NCBI RefSeq assembly: GCF_000720475.1
Contig: NZ_JOAP01000070.1
Location: forward strand, 1-47,680
Source of the DNA: Streptomyces aureocirculatus
GTDB lineage: Bacteria > Actinomycetota > Actinomycetes > Streptomycetales > Streptomycetaceae
DNA length: 47,680 nucleotides
Direction of reading: 5' to 3'
Both the position numbers and the translations under genes were made by a program. The notes beneath the pieces were generated by a model. It did no database searches. It saw only the letters and a program-made list of their open reading frames with translations, and was not told where the DNA came from. Of the stretch, positions 36,808 through 46,258 are shown piece by piece. Every line of letters starts with the position of its first letter. Position 1 is the stretch's first letter.

Positions 36808-37761
36808 ATGAGCGTGCGTACCCAGTCATCCCAGCCGTCCGAGCAGGCCGCCCACCGTGCCGGTTTCGCCTGCTTCGTCGGTCGCCCCAACGCGGGCAAG
36901 TCCACCCTCACGAACGCTCTGGTCGGCAAGAAGGTCGCGATCACCGCGGACCAGCCGCAGACCACGCGGCACACGGTGCGCGGCATCGTGCACCGGCCCG
37001 ACGCCCAGATGATCCTGGTGGACACCCCCGGGCTCCACAAGCCGCGCACGCTGCTCGGCGAGCGGCTGAACGACGTCGTACGCACCACTTGGGCCGAGGT
37101 CGACGTCATCGGCTTCTGTCTGCCCGCGAACGAGAAGCTCGGCCCCGGTGACCGGTTCATCGCCAAGGAACTGGCGTCCATCAAGAAGACGCCGAAGATC
37201 GCGATCGTCACCAAGACCGACCTCGTCGACAGCAAGACGCTCGCCGAGCAGCTCATCGCCATCGACCAGCTCGGCAAGGAGCTGGGCTTCGAGTGGGCCG
37301 AGATCGTGCCGGTGTCGGCCGTCGGCGACCAGCAGGTCGGCCTGCTCGCCGATCTGATCGTGCCGCTGCTTCCCGAGGGCCCGCCGCTCTACCCCGAGGG
37401 CGACCTCACGGACGAGCCCGAGCAGGTCATGGTGGCCGAGCTGATCCGCGAGGCGGCCCTGGAAGGCGTACGGGACGAGCTGCCGCACTCCATCGCGGTG
37501 GTCGTCGAGGAGATGCTGCCCCGCGAGGACCGGCCCGCCGGCAAGCCGCTCCTCGACATCCACGCCTTCGTCTACATCGAGCGGCCCAGCCAGAAGGGGA
37601 TCATCATCGGCCCCAAGGGCAAGCGGCTCAAGGACGTCGGGATCAAGTCCCGCAAGCAGATCGAGGCGCTGCTCGGTACGCCGGTCTACCTCGACCTGCA
37701 CGTCAAGGTGGCCAAGGACTGGCAGCGCGACCCGCGCCAACTGCGCAAGCTGGGCTTCTGA
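36808..37761 (+). CDS. era: GTPase Era
   Basis: A 317-residue Ras-like GTPase that binds 16S rRNA during 30S assembly. G1 is GRPNAGKS (25-32); the switch I segment is DQPQTTRH, G3 DTPG in LVDTPGLHKP, G4 TKTD, and G5 VSAV. The C-terminal KH domain is seen as FVYIERPSQKGIIIGPKGKRLK. Length is normal. ATG at 36808 is preferred, with GGGAG ten bases upstream; ATG at 36799 is too close to that site. Open reading extends far upstream but not with Era-like sequence. The gene ends the phoH-ybeY-CNNM-yjbR-CDA cluster. Confidence 0.96.
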   Translation: MSVRTQSSQPSEQAAHRAGFACFVGRPNAGKSTLTNALVGKKVAITADQPQTTRHTVRGIVHRPDAQMILVDTPGLHKPRTLLGERLNDVVRTTWAEVDVIGFCLPANEKLGPGDRFIAKELASIKKTPKIAIVTKTDLVDSKTLAEQLIAIDQLGKELGFEWAEIVPVSAVGDQQVGLLADLIVPLLPEGPPLYPEGDLTDEPEQVMVAELIREAALEGVRDELPHSIAVVVEEMLPREDRPAGKPLLDIHAFVYIERPSQKGIIIGPKGKRLKDVGIKSRKQIEALLGTPVYLDLHVKVAKDWQRDPRQLRKLGF

Positions 37762-37825
37762 CGTTCAGCGCGCTGCTTCTGACGTTCAGCGCGCTGCTTC
37801 CGACGTTCAGCCCGTCCTCCGACGC
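37756..37825. repeat. 21-base tandem repeat between convergent era and beta-glucosidase genes
   Basis: Two identical 21-base units start at 37756 and 37777 and contain the palindrome CAGCGCGCTG (37766-37775 and 37787-37796). Two degenerate copies (GACGTTCAGCCCG, GACGCTCAGCCCG) follow. The era stop codon lies in the first unit. It may act as a shared terminator for the two converging genes. Confidence 0.7.
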
Positions 37826-39193
37826 TCAGCCCGCCTCGCGCTGCGCCTCCAACTCCCCCCGCAGCCACCAGTACGAGGCCTTGGGCGTCCGCTCCAGCGT
37901 CCCGTAGTCCACGTGGACGAGCCCGAACCGCTGCCCGTGCCCCTCGGCCCACTCGAAGTTGTCGAGCAGGGACCAGACGAAGTAGCCGCGCACGTCGACC
38001 CCGGCGTCCAGGGCCCGGTGCAGCGCCCGGAGATGGCCGTCCAGGTAGGTGATGCGGTCCTGGTCGTCGAGGCCTTCGTAGGAGCAGCCGTTCTCGGTGA
38101 TGATCAGCGGCGGGAGACGGTCGCCGTAGCGTTCGCCGAAGGTGAGGAGCAGCTCGGTGAGGGCCTCGGGGACGACGGGCCAGCCGAAGTCCGTCAGCGG
38201 CCGGCCCTCGATCGGGCGCGGCGAGAAGGGGAGCTCGGGTGGCAGGGAGAGCCCGGAGAACTGGGTGGGGCCGGTGCCGGGGAGCGGGGCGCCCACCTTC
38301 GTCGGCTGGTAGAAGTTGATGCCGTACCAGTCGAGCGGCTGGGCGATGATCTTCAGGTCCGCGTCCAGGTCGGGTACGTCACCGCCGAGCAGCTCCGTGA
38401 TCACTTCCGGGTAGCGGCCCGCGATCAGGGGGTCGGAGAAGAGTCGGTTGAGGAGCACGTCGTAGAGGTCGGCGGCCTCGCGGTCCTCGGCGGTGTCGGA
38501 CGCGGGCCAGGTCGGGCCGTGCGAGTTGGCGATGCCGATGTCCTCGGCGCCCGCCGCCCGCAGCGCGCCCACCGCGAGGCCGTGCGCGAGGAGTTGGTGG
38601 TGGGCCGCCGGGAGCGCGTCGAAGAGGAGCTGCCTGCCGGGGGCGTGGCGGCCGAGCGCGTACCCGAGCAGGGTGTGCTCGGCGGGCTCGTTCAGCGTGA
38701 TCCACTTCGGTACGCGGTCACCGATGCGGTCCGCGACCACGGCCGCGTACTCGGCGAAACGGTGCGCGGTGTCGCGGGCGAGCCAGCCGCCCGCCTCCTC
38801 CACGGCGAGCGGCGTGTCCCAGTGGAAGAGGGTCGGCACGGGGCGTACACCCGCCGCGCACAGCTCGTCGACCAGGCGGTCGTAGAAGTCCAGGCCGCGT
38901 TCGCTGACCTCGCCCGCGCCCCGTGGCAGTACCCGTGGCCAGGAGACCGAGAAGCGGTACGCGTCCACGCCGAGGTCGTGGATCAGGGCCACGTCCTCGC
39001 GGTAGCGGCGCACGTGGTCGCAGGCCACGGCGGCCGTCGTGCCGTCCTTGACGTTGCCGGGCAGGGCCGTGAACGCGTCCCACACCGAGGGCCCGCGTTG
39101 GTCGGCGGCGCCCTCGATCTGGTGGGCCGAAGTGGACACTCCCCACAAGAAGTCGTGCGGGAAGCGGGGCAGCGGTGCGCGCGTCGTCGCCAT
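37826..39193 (-). CDS. GH1 family beta-glucosidase
   Basis: A 455-residue cytoplasmic glycoside hydrolase family 1 enzyme that releases glucose from cellobiose and other beta-glucosides. FLWGVSTSAHQIEGAADQRG is the N-terminal signature. The acid/base E169 is in WITLNEP and the nucleophile E367 in LIITENG. WSLLDNFEWAEGHGQRFGLV closes the barrel. No signal peptide. ATG at 39193 gives MATTRAPLPRFPHDF; an upstream in-frame ATG would add four residues. I find no CebR-type operator directly upstream and no sugar transporter genes nearby, so it appears monocistronic. Confidence 0.94.
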   Translation of the reverse strand: MATTRAPLPRFPHDFLWGVSTSAHQIEGAADQRGPSVWDAFTALPGNVKDGTTAAVACDHVRRYREDVALIHDLGVDAYRFSVSWPRVLPRGAGEVSERGLDFYDRLVDELCAAGVRPVPTLFHWDTPLAVEEAGGWLARDTAHRFAEYAAVVADRIGDRVPKWITLNEPAEHTLLGYALGRHAPGRQLLFDALPAAHHQLLAHGLAVGALRAAGAEDIGIANSHGPTWPASDTAEDREAADLYDVLLNRLFSDPLIAGRYPEVITELLGGDVPDLDADLKIIAQPLDWYGINFYQPTKVGAPLPGTGPTQFSGLSLPPELPFSPRPIEGRPLTDFGWPVVPEALTELLLTFGERYGDRLPPLIITENGCSYEGLDDQDRITYLDGHLRALHRALDAGVDVRGYFVWSLLDNFEWAEGHGQRFGLVHVDYGTLERTPKASYWWLRGELEAQREAG

Positions 39194-39267
39194 GCGCGCG
39201 ATCATCCGGACCGGTCGGCACGGAAGTCAACGCCCGTGCGGCGAGCGGCCCCCGCCGGGCGGGAGCG

Positions 39268-39534
39268 CTACGAGCCCTCCTTGAGCACCCGTGTGATCAG
39301 CTCCCGCTGGTCGTCGGTCAGCCGGGGGTCCGCGCAGTACACGGTCCGGCCGTCGACGGTGAGCTGGTAGCTGAACCCGTCGGGTACGCCGATCGGTGGC
39401 GCGTCCCGGCCGTCCGCCAGGGCCCGTTCGGCCAGGGCGTGCCACTCGGCGGCGTCGGGGCGCCCGGTGGTGTCCACCTCCCCGTACCGCTCGATGCCCG
39501 CGAAACCTCCTGTGCGCTTCACCTGGATACGCAT
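39268..39534 (-). CDS. emfourin-like protealysin inhibitor
   Basis: An 88-residue protein: MRIQVKRTGGFAGIERYG at the start, then a Pro/Ala helix, DGFSYQLTVDGRTVYCADPRLTDDQREL. The pattern and the position directly downstream of an M4 metallopeptidase match emfourin, the intracellular inhibitor of protealysin. Emfourin genes are known to pair with protealysin-type protease genes in both enterobacteria and actinobacteria. It starts at ATG 39534, 96 bases after the protease stop codon on the same strand, so the pair is probably one operon. Confidence 0.85.
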   Translation of the reverse strand: MRIQVKRTGGFAGIERYGEVDTTGRPDAAEWHALAERALADGRDAPPIGVPDGFSYQLTVDGRTVYCADPRLTDDQRELITRVLKEGS

Positions 39535-39555
39535 GGGTCCTGTCTACTCCAGGCT

Positions 39556-39580
39556 CCGGCGCCCCGCCAGGCGGCGCCGG
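39556..39580 (-). terminator. stem-loop between the M4 protease and emfourin genes
   Basis: CCGGCGCC (39556-39563) and GGCGCCGG (39573-39580) form an eight-base stem. It could reduce emfourin transcript relative to, or uncouple it from, the protease transcript. Weak without a U-tract. Confidence 0.35.
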
Positions 39581-39630
39581 GAGGTCCGACGGCTTCCGGC
39601 CGGATCAGGTGGTACCCACCCTGGCCCGCG

Positions 39631-40704
39631 TCAGGTGGTGTCCACCTTGACCTGCGCCCAGGCGTCCACGACCGCCTTCAGCTCGTCGCCGTCGCCGTAC
39701 TTGGCGCGGGCGGCGGCGACCGTCAGCTTGGCGAAGTCCGTGAACGACGCGTCCTGGGCGAGTTCGCCGCCGGTCAGGACGGCGTACCAGATCTGCCCGG
39801 CCCGCTCCCAGGAGTGGCCGCCGAGGGCCTGGGCGAGCAGGTAGAAGGCGTGGTTCGGGATGCCGGAGTTGATGTGCACGCCGCCGTTGTCACGGCCGGT
39901 GCGGACGTAGTCGTCCATGGTGGCGGGCTGCGGGTCCTTGCCGAGGACGTCGTCGTCGTACGCGGTGCCCGGGGCCTTCATCGAGCGCAGCGCGGTGCCG
40001 GTGACGCGCGGGGCGAGCAGGCCCGCGCCGATCAGCCAGTCGGCGTCGGCGGCGGTCTGGCCGAGTGTGTACTGCTTGATGAGGGAGCCGAACACGTCCG
40101 CCATCGACTCGTTCAGGGCGCCGGGCTGGCCGAAGTAGGTGAGGTTCGCCGTGTACTGGACGACGCCGTGGGTCAGCTCGTGGCCGATGACGTCGACCGG
40201 GATGGTGAAGTCGAGGAAGATCTCACCGTCGCCGTCGCCGAACACCATCTGTTCGCCGTTCCAGAAGGCGTTCCCGTACTCCTCGCCGTAGTGCACGGTC
40301 GCGTCGAGGGGCAGCCCGCCGCCGTCGATGGAGTCGCGCGCGAAGTGCTTGAGGAACACCTCGAAGGTGGCGCCGAGGCCGGCGTGGGCCCGGTTGACCG
40401 TCGCGTCCTTGCCGGGCTTGTCGCCCTCGCTGTGCACCTTGCGTCCCGGCAGGTCCGTCTTGTGCCTGGCGTCGTAGACGGTGCGGTGCGGCTTGCCCTC
40501 GACCGCGCCCTTGGGTGCGGCCACGGACGGGGCGCCGACGACGGTGGTCAGGCGGCGCTGGGTGCGCTCGTAGGCGTCGCGCTGGAGGGTGCGGCGGGCG
40601 GCCTTGGCGAGCGCGGGGTTCTGGGACTGAGCCAGCGTGTCCAGGATGACGGGTGGCACGATCGTGCAGAAAACGGGGACGAAACCCGTTGGGTTGGCGG
40701 TCAT
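39631..40704 (-). CDS. protealysin-type M4 family metallopeptidase
   Basis: A 357-residue thermolysin-family protease. It lacks a signal peptide and starts with the short protealysin propeptide motif FCTIVPPVILDTLAQ, so it is probably intracellular or released without a Sec signal. Zinc motif HELTH (H175, E176, H179), third ligand in ALNESMADVFG, catalytic-site histidine in GGVHINSGIPNHAF. The end WAQVKVDTT fits the family. ATG at 40704 is chosen on codon composition. An upstream ATG at 40782 has a better ribosome-binding site (GGAGAGG) but would add 26 residues with poor GC bias at third positions; ATG at 40728 is also possible. The inhibitor emfourin follows. Confidence 0.87.
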   Translation of the reverse strand: MTANPTGFVPVFCTIVPPVILDTLAQSQNPALAKAARRTLQRDAYERTQRRLTTVVGAPSVAAPKGAVEGKPHRTVYDARHKTDLPGRKVHSEGDKPGKDATVNRAHAGLGATFEVFLKHFARDSIDGGGLPLDATVHYGEEYGNAFWNGEQMVFGDGDGEIFLDFTIPVDVIGHELTHGVVQYTANLTYFGQPGALNESMADVFGSLIKQYTLGQTAADADWLIGAGLLAPRVTGTALRSMKAPGTAYDDDVLGKDPQPATMDDYVRTGRDNGGVHINSGIPNHAFYLLAQALGGHSWERAGQIWYAVLTGGELAQDASFTDFAKLTVAAARAKYGDGDELKAVVDAWAQVKVDTT

Positions 40705-40878
40705 GGCGGCAATGTGGCACTGGGTCATGCCGCTGTCACTAGCTGCCACCATGATTGGTGAAATAACCGCATACGGACCCATGCGGTCCTCTCCAGGTGA
40801 TATACGGCACCTTTTGTCCGGTACGTTCCCCACGGTCCCGGATACTGATACGCACCCGCGCATCGCGCGCGGCTCGGC

Positions 40879-40884
40879 TAGGCT
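40879..40884 (+). promoter_or_regulatory. candidate -10 of the leuL-leuA transcript
   Basis: TAGGCT, 10 bases before the leader peptide ATG, is a good -10 match. No -35 element of standard form is found at 16-19 bases upstream. The transcript would begin close to the leader ATG. Confidence 0.4.
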
Positions 40885-40894
40885 GCCTCGCATC

Positions 40895-40923
40895 ATGCGT
40901 TTCGGGCTGCTTCTCCTTAGCTG

Positions 40924-40942
<19 letters not shown>
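40895..40942 (+). CDS. leuL: leu leader peptide
   Basis: A 15-residue open frame, MRFGLLLLSCRGEGL and stop, with four successive leucine codons (CTG CTT CTC CTT, two of them rare in this GC-rich genome). It ends 87 bases before the leuA start. This is the expected form of an attenuator leader for a leucine-biosynthesis gene; leucyl-tRNA shortage would stall the ribosome at the run. Confidence 0.85.
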
Positions 40943-42751
<1,809 letters not shown>

Positions 42752-42784
42752 TCCTGCCGGACACCCGTTCGACCGGTGGTTTTA

Positions 42785-42817
42785 CGGCCCCGTCCGCCGC
42801 TGTGGCGGACGGGGCCG
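42785..42817 (+). terminator. leuA terminator
   Basis: Fourteen-base perfect stem with a five-base loop GCTGT (arms 42785-42798 and 42804-42817), 34 bases after the leuA stop. Confidence 0.88.
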
Positions 42818-42873
42818 CCGCGCGTCAGGGGGCCCGGCCCTGGCTGGCAACCGGCCATCTCCCGTCCAAGGTA

Positions 42874-42903
42874 CTGACGCGGCATCATGGATGTGGCTAA
42901 CAT
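42874..42903 (+). promoter_or_regulatory. candidate promoter for the TerB-like gene
   Basis: CTGACG (42874-42879) and TAACAT (42898-42903), spacer 18 bases, in an AT-richer stretch 45 bases before the gene. Confidence 0.45.
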
Positions 42904-42947
42904 CACGCCAACGCGGCAGGGCCGCCGCGGCGTCGTGGAGGTGCGTG

Positions 42948-43769
42948 GTGCTGCCAGATCGGGGACGGAAAGAACGGGCATCCCGCGTCTTCGGCGGGGT
43001 CGCACCGGTCCGCGGCCGACGCGTCGGCCGAGGGGACCGCACCGGCCCGTTCCCGCGCCTGCTGCACCGCGGCGGGCACCGTGGGTTCCGCGGGCCCCGG
43101 GGGTCTTTCGCAGGGCGCCTCGTCGGCACCCGCACGGCCTGGACCACCGTCTGCGACGGCGAGTTCTTCTGTCCCGGCTGCGGTGGTGACCGCAACTACC
43201 AGCGGCGCACGGGCCGTCGGCGCTTCGTCTTCCTCGGCGTGCCGCTGCTCTCCCGCGGCGAGGCGGGACCCGTCGTCGAATGCGCCGCCTGCCAGGACCA
43301 CTTCGGGCTGGAGACGCTCGACCACCCCACGACCGTCCGGCTCTCCGCGATGCTGCGTGACGCCGTGCACACCGTGGTGATCGCGGTCCTCACCACCGGC
43401 GGCACCGCGTCCCGCGCCGCCCTGGACGCCGCCGTCACCACCCTGCACGGCGCCGGCTTCGACGACTGCACCGAGGAGCGCCTCACCGCCCTGGTCGACG
43501 CGCTCGCCGCCGACACCGGCAGCTTCGACGTCCCGGACTGCGTGCCCGGACTCGCCATCGAACTCCACGAGGCGCTCGGCCCGCTGACCCCCCACCTCGC
43601 GCCCGCGGGACGCGAGGCCCTGCTCCTCCAGGGTGCCAGGATCGCCCTCGCCGACGGCCCCTACACGCCCGCCGAGCGCGATGTGCTCGCCACCGCGGGC
43701 TGCGCGCTGACCATCGACCCCCACGACGTGGCCCGACTGCTCGTGGCGGCGACGCGTACGCCGTCCTGA
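42948..43769 (+). CDS. TerB-like protein with zinc ribbon
   Basis: A 273-residue protein. A zinc ribbon (FFCPGCGGDRNY and VECAACQDHFG) is followed by a TerB-like helical domain (residues about 145-273: LRDAVHTVVIAVLTTGG, DALAADTGSFDVPD, LLLQGARIALADGPYTPAERDVL). TerB proteins are linked to tellurite resistance and membrane stress complexes, but here no other ter genes are present. GTG at 42948 has GGAGG six bases upstream. Between the start (VLPDRGRKERASRVFG) and VGTRTAWTTV lies an about 43-residue Arg/Gly/Pro-rich stretch that I do not expect in homologues. Confidence 0.82.
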   Translation: MLPDRGRKERASRVFGGVAPVRGRRVGRGDRTGPFPRLLHRGGHRGFRGPRGSFAGRLVGTRTAWTTVCDGEFFCPGCGGDRNYQRRTGRRRFVFLGVPLLSRGEAGPVVECAACQDHFGLETLDHPTTVRLSAMLRDAVHTVVIAVLTTGGTASRAALDAAVTTLHGAGFDDCTEERLTALVDALAADTGSFDVPDCVPGLAIELHEALGPLTPHLAPAGREALLLQGARIALADGPYTPAERDVLATAGCALTIDPHDVARLLVAATRTPS

Positions 43770-43789
43770 CGGCCCGTACCGCGCACGGA

Positions 43790-43805
43790 TACTCCCCCGG
43801 GAGTA
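43790..43805 (+). promoter_or_regulatory. inverted repeat upstream of the MMPL gene
   Basis: TACTCCC-CC-GGGAGTA, perfect seven-base arms. It lies 122 bases before the transporter start in otherwise featureless spacer. It looks like a dimeric-regulator operator. Confidence 0.5.
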
Positions 43806-43926
43806 ACGCGCCCTCCGTGCCACCCCGGGAGGTAAGGCCCAACTCGCTCTCGGGCGGGACGTCTTGGCCCTCGCGCGACGGAAGTCTGGGAGCCGTCAGA
43901 CACCGTCACGGGAGGGAGGCCCACCG

Positions 43927-46044
43927 ATGGGGGCCGCATCAACGTCGAAGCGCCGCCGACCACGCGCCGTGCCCTGGGCGCTGCTCGGCCTGTGGATCGC
44001 CGTGCTCGCGCTCGCCGGTCCTTTCGCGGGGAAGCTCGGCGACGTCCAGCGCGACCGGGCCGTGGACTATCTGCCCGCGAACGCCGACTCCACCCAGGTC
44101 GCCGAGGTCCAGGAGCGGCTGCCCGGCGGCGAGACGACGGAGCTGGTCCTCGTCTACCACCGCGACGCGGGGCTCACCGCCGCCGACCGGAGCACGGCGG
44201 CGGACCAGGTGGCGGCCCTCGACCGGGATCTGAAGCTCGTCGAGAGGCCGCAGGGCGTGCCGTCCAAGGACGGCACGACCCTGATGTACCCCGTCGCAAG
44301 CACCGAACCCGGCACCGACGAGGAACTGCGGGACACCTTCGTCAACGACGTCCGTGACGTCGTCAAGGCCCCCGAAGGCACGGCGGACACGGACGGGCTG
44401 AGCGTCGAGGTCGGCGGGTCAGGCGCGCTCGCCACCGACGCGAGCGAGGTCTACACCTCCCTGGACGGACCGCTGCTCTACACCACGGTCGCCGTCGTCG
44501 CCGTCCTGCTCGTCCTGATCTACCGCAGCCCGCTGCTCTGGCTGGTACCGCTCGTCGTCGCCGGTGTCGCCAACTACCTCTCCATGGGCGTCGCCTACGG
44601 TCTCAACCAGGCCTTCGGCACCACGGTCAGCGGGCAGAGCTCGGGCATCATGACGATCCTGGTCTTCGGCGCGGGCACCGACTACGCCCTGCTCATCATC
44701 TCCCGCTACCGCGAGGAACTGCGCCGCGTCGAGCGGCCGTACGACGCCATGGTCACCGCCCTGCGCAACTGCGGGCCCGCCGTGGTCGCCTCCTCGGGAA
44801 CGGTCGCTGCGGGCCTGCTCTGCCTGCTCGCCGCCGACCTCAACAGCAGCCGGGGGATGGGGCCCCTCGGGGCGGTCGGGGTGCTGTGCGCGCTCGTGGC
44901 GATGATGACGCTGCTGCCCGCGCTGCTCGTGGTGCTCGGGCGGCGGGTGTTCTGGCCGCTGGTGCCGGCCTTCGGCAGCGAGCCGAAGAAGCGGAAGTCG
45001 CTGTTCCAGTCGATGGGTTCGTCCGCGGGACGCAGGCCCCGTACCGTGCTCGCGGCGGGCGCCGTGCTGCTCGGCGCCCTCGCCCTCGGCGCGTTCGCCC
45101 TGCCCGGCAACCTCAAGCAGGAGGACTCCTTCACCAGCAAGCCGGACTCCATCGCCGCCATGGAGACCCTCGCCGCCGCCTACCCCGAGCGCGGCACCCA
45201 GCCCATCAGCGTCATCGCACCCACCGACCGTGCCGCCCCGGCACTCGCCGACGCCCGTGCCGTGCCGGGCGTCGACAGCGCGGAACGCGGCCGCAGTTCG
45301 CGGCAGTGGACCGAGATCTCCGTCGTCGCCAAGGCCACGCCGCAGTCGGCGGCCGAGACCGCGACCCTGGAGAAGCTGCGCGACCGCCTCGACGCGCGGG
45401 GCGCTTACGTCGGCGGGCCGAGCGCCGAACAGCTCGACCTGAAGGACACCAACCGGCGCGACATGCGGGTGGTCGTCCCCATCGTGCTCGCCGCCGTCCT
45501 GCTGATCCTCGTCGTCCTGCTGCGCGCACTGGTCGCCCCGCTCCTCCTTCTCCTCGCGGTCGTCGCGGTGTGGGGCGCCTCGCTCGGCATCGCGGGGCTC
45601 GTCTTCGGGCCCGTCTTCGGCTTCGAGGGCACCGACCCGGGCCTCGGCCTGCTCTCCTTCTGCTTCCTGGTCGCCCTCGGCGTCGACTACGGCATCTTCC
45701 TGATGCATCGCATGCGCGAGGAGTGCCTGGCCGGGGCGGAGACGGGGCCTGCCGCGCTCACCGCCCTGCGCACCACGGGCGGTGTCATCGCCTCCGCGGG
45801 CCTCGTCCTCGCCGCGACGTTCGCCGTCCTCACCAATATGCCGCTGGTCCAGCTCGTCGAACTGGGCTTCGTCATCGCGGTCGGGGTGCTCCTCGACACC
45901 TTCCTGGTGCGGACCTACCTGGTGACCTCCGCCAGCCTGGCCCTCGGCAGGAAGGTGTGGTGGCCGGGCCCGCTGTCGAAGGCACCGCCCGGCCCGGCGC
46001 CCGCCCCCGAGCCCGACGAGCCGGAACTCGTCCGCGCGCGTTGA
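43927..46044 (+). CDS. MMPL family transporter
   Basis: A 705-residue RND-superfamily membrane protein of the MMPL type, which exports lipids or other hydrophobic compounds with the proton gradient. One membrane segment near the N-terminus (AVPWALLGLWIAVLALAG) is followed by a soluble porter domain, five helices with the GTDYALLIISRYREEL motif, a second porter domain, then five more helices with GVDYGIFLMHRMREE. These are the two proton-relay GxDY motifs. ATG at 43927 has GGGAGG nine bases upstream. The terminal Pro-rich tail is cytoplasmic. A two-component system follows after a terminator; co-function is possible but not shown. Confidence 0.94.
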   Translation: MGAASTSKRRRPRAVPWALLGLWIAVLALAGPFAGKLGDVQRDRAVDYLPANADSTQVAEVQERLPGGETTELVLVYHRDAGLTAADRSTAADQVAALDRDLKLVERPQGVPSKDGTTLMYPVASTEPGTDEELRDTFVNDVRDVVKAPEGTADTDGLSVEVGGSGALATDASEVYTSLDGPLLYTTVAVVAVLLVLIYRSPLLWLVPLVVAGVANYLSMGVAYGLNQAFGTTVSGQSSGIMTILVFGAGTDYALLIISRYREELRRVERPYDAMVTALRNCGPAVVASSGTVAAGLLCLLAADLNSSRGMGPLGAVGVLCALVAMMTLLPALLVVLGRRVFWPLVPAFGSEPKKRKSLFQSMGSSAGRRPRTVLAAGAVLLGALALGAFALPGNLKQEDSFTSKPDSIAAMETLAAAYPERGTQPISVIAPTDRAAPALADARAVPGVDSAERGRSSRQWTEISVVAKATPQSAAETATLEKLRDRLDARGAYVGGPSAEQLDLKDTNRRDMRVVVPIVLAAVLLILVVLLRALVAPLLLLLAVVAVWGASLGIAGLVFGPVFGFEGTDPGLGLLSFCFLVALGVDYGIFLMHRMREECLAGAETGPAALTALRTTGGVIASAGLVLAATFAVLTNMPLVQLVELGFVIAVGVLLDTFLVRTYLVTSASLALGRKVWWPGPLSKAPPGPAPAPEPDEPELVRAR

Positions 46045-46058
46045 CCACGGCCGACCAC

Positions 46059-46089
46059 GCGGCGCCCCTCCCTGTCGGAGGGGCGCCGC
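46059..46089 (+). terminator. MMPL gene terminator
   Basis: Thirteen-base perfect stem with loop CTGTC (arms 46059-46071 and 46077-46089), 15 bases after the transporter stop codon. Confidence 0.88.
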
Positions 46090-46258
46090 CGTGCACGAAG
46101 ATGGGGGTGATCGCATGGACGAACGCGGACGGGCGGGGACGGCCGGGGCCGCGGTCGGTGTGCCCGGCGGAACAGCCGGGGCCGCAGTCGCTGTGCCCGG
46201 CGGGAAGGCCGGGGGCGGATCCGATGTGCCCGGTGGGCCGGAAGGGGGAGCTGGCGAC

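Noticed and set aside
39239..39262. GGGAGCGCT near the beta-glucosidase, resembling half of a CebR operator
   Set aside because: Only half of the palindrome is present and it lies downstream of the emfourin coding region rather than at a proper promoter position.
40705..40782. N-terminal extension of the M4 protease to the ATG with the best ribosome-binding site
   Set aside because: Third codon positions are AT-rich and the residues are not propeptide-like; kept only as an alternative start.
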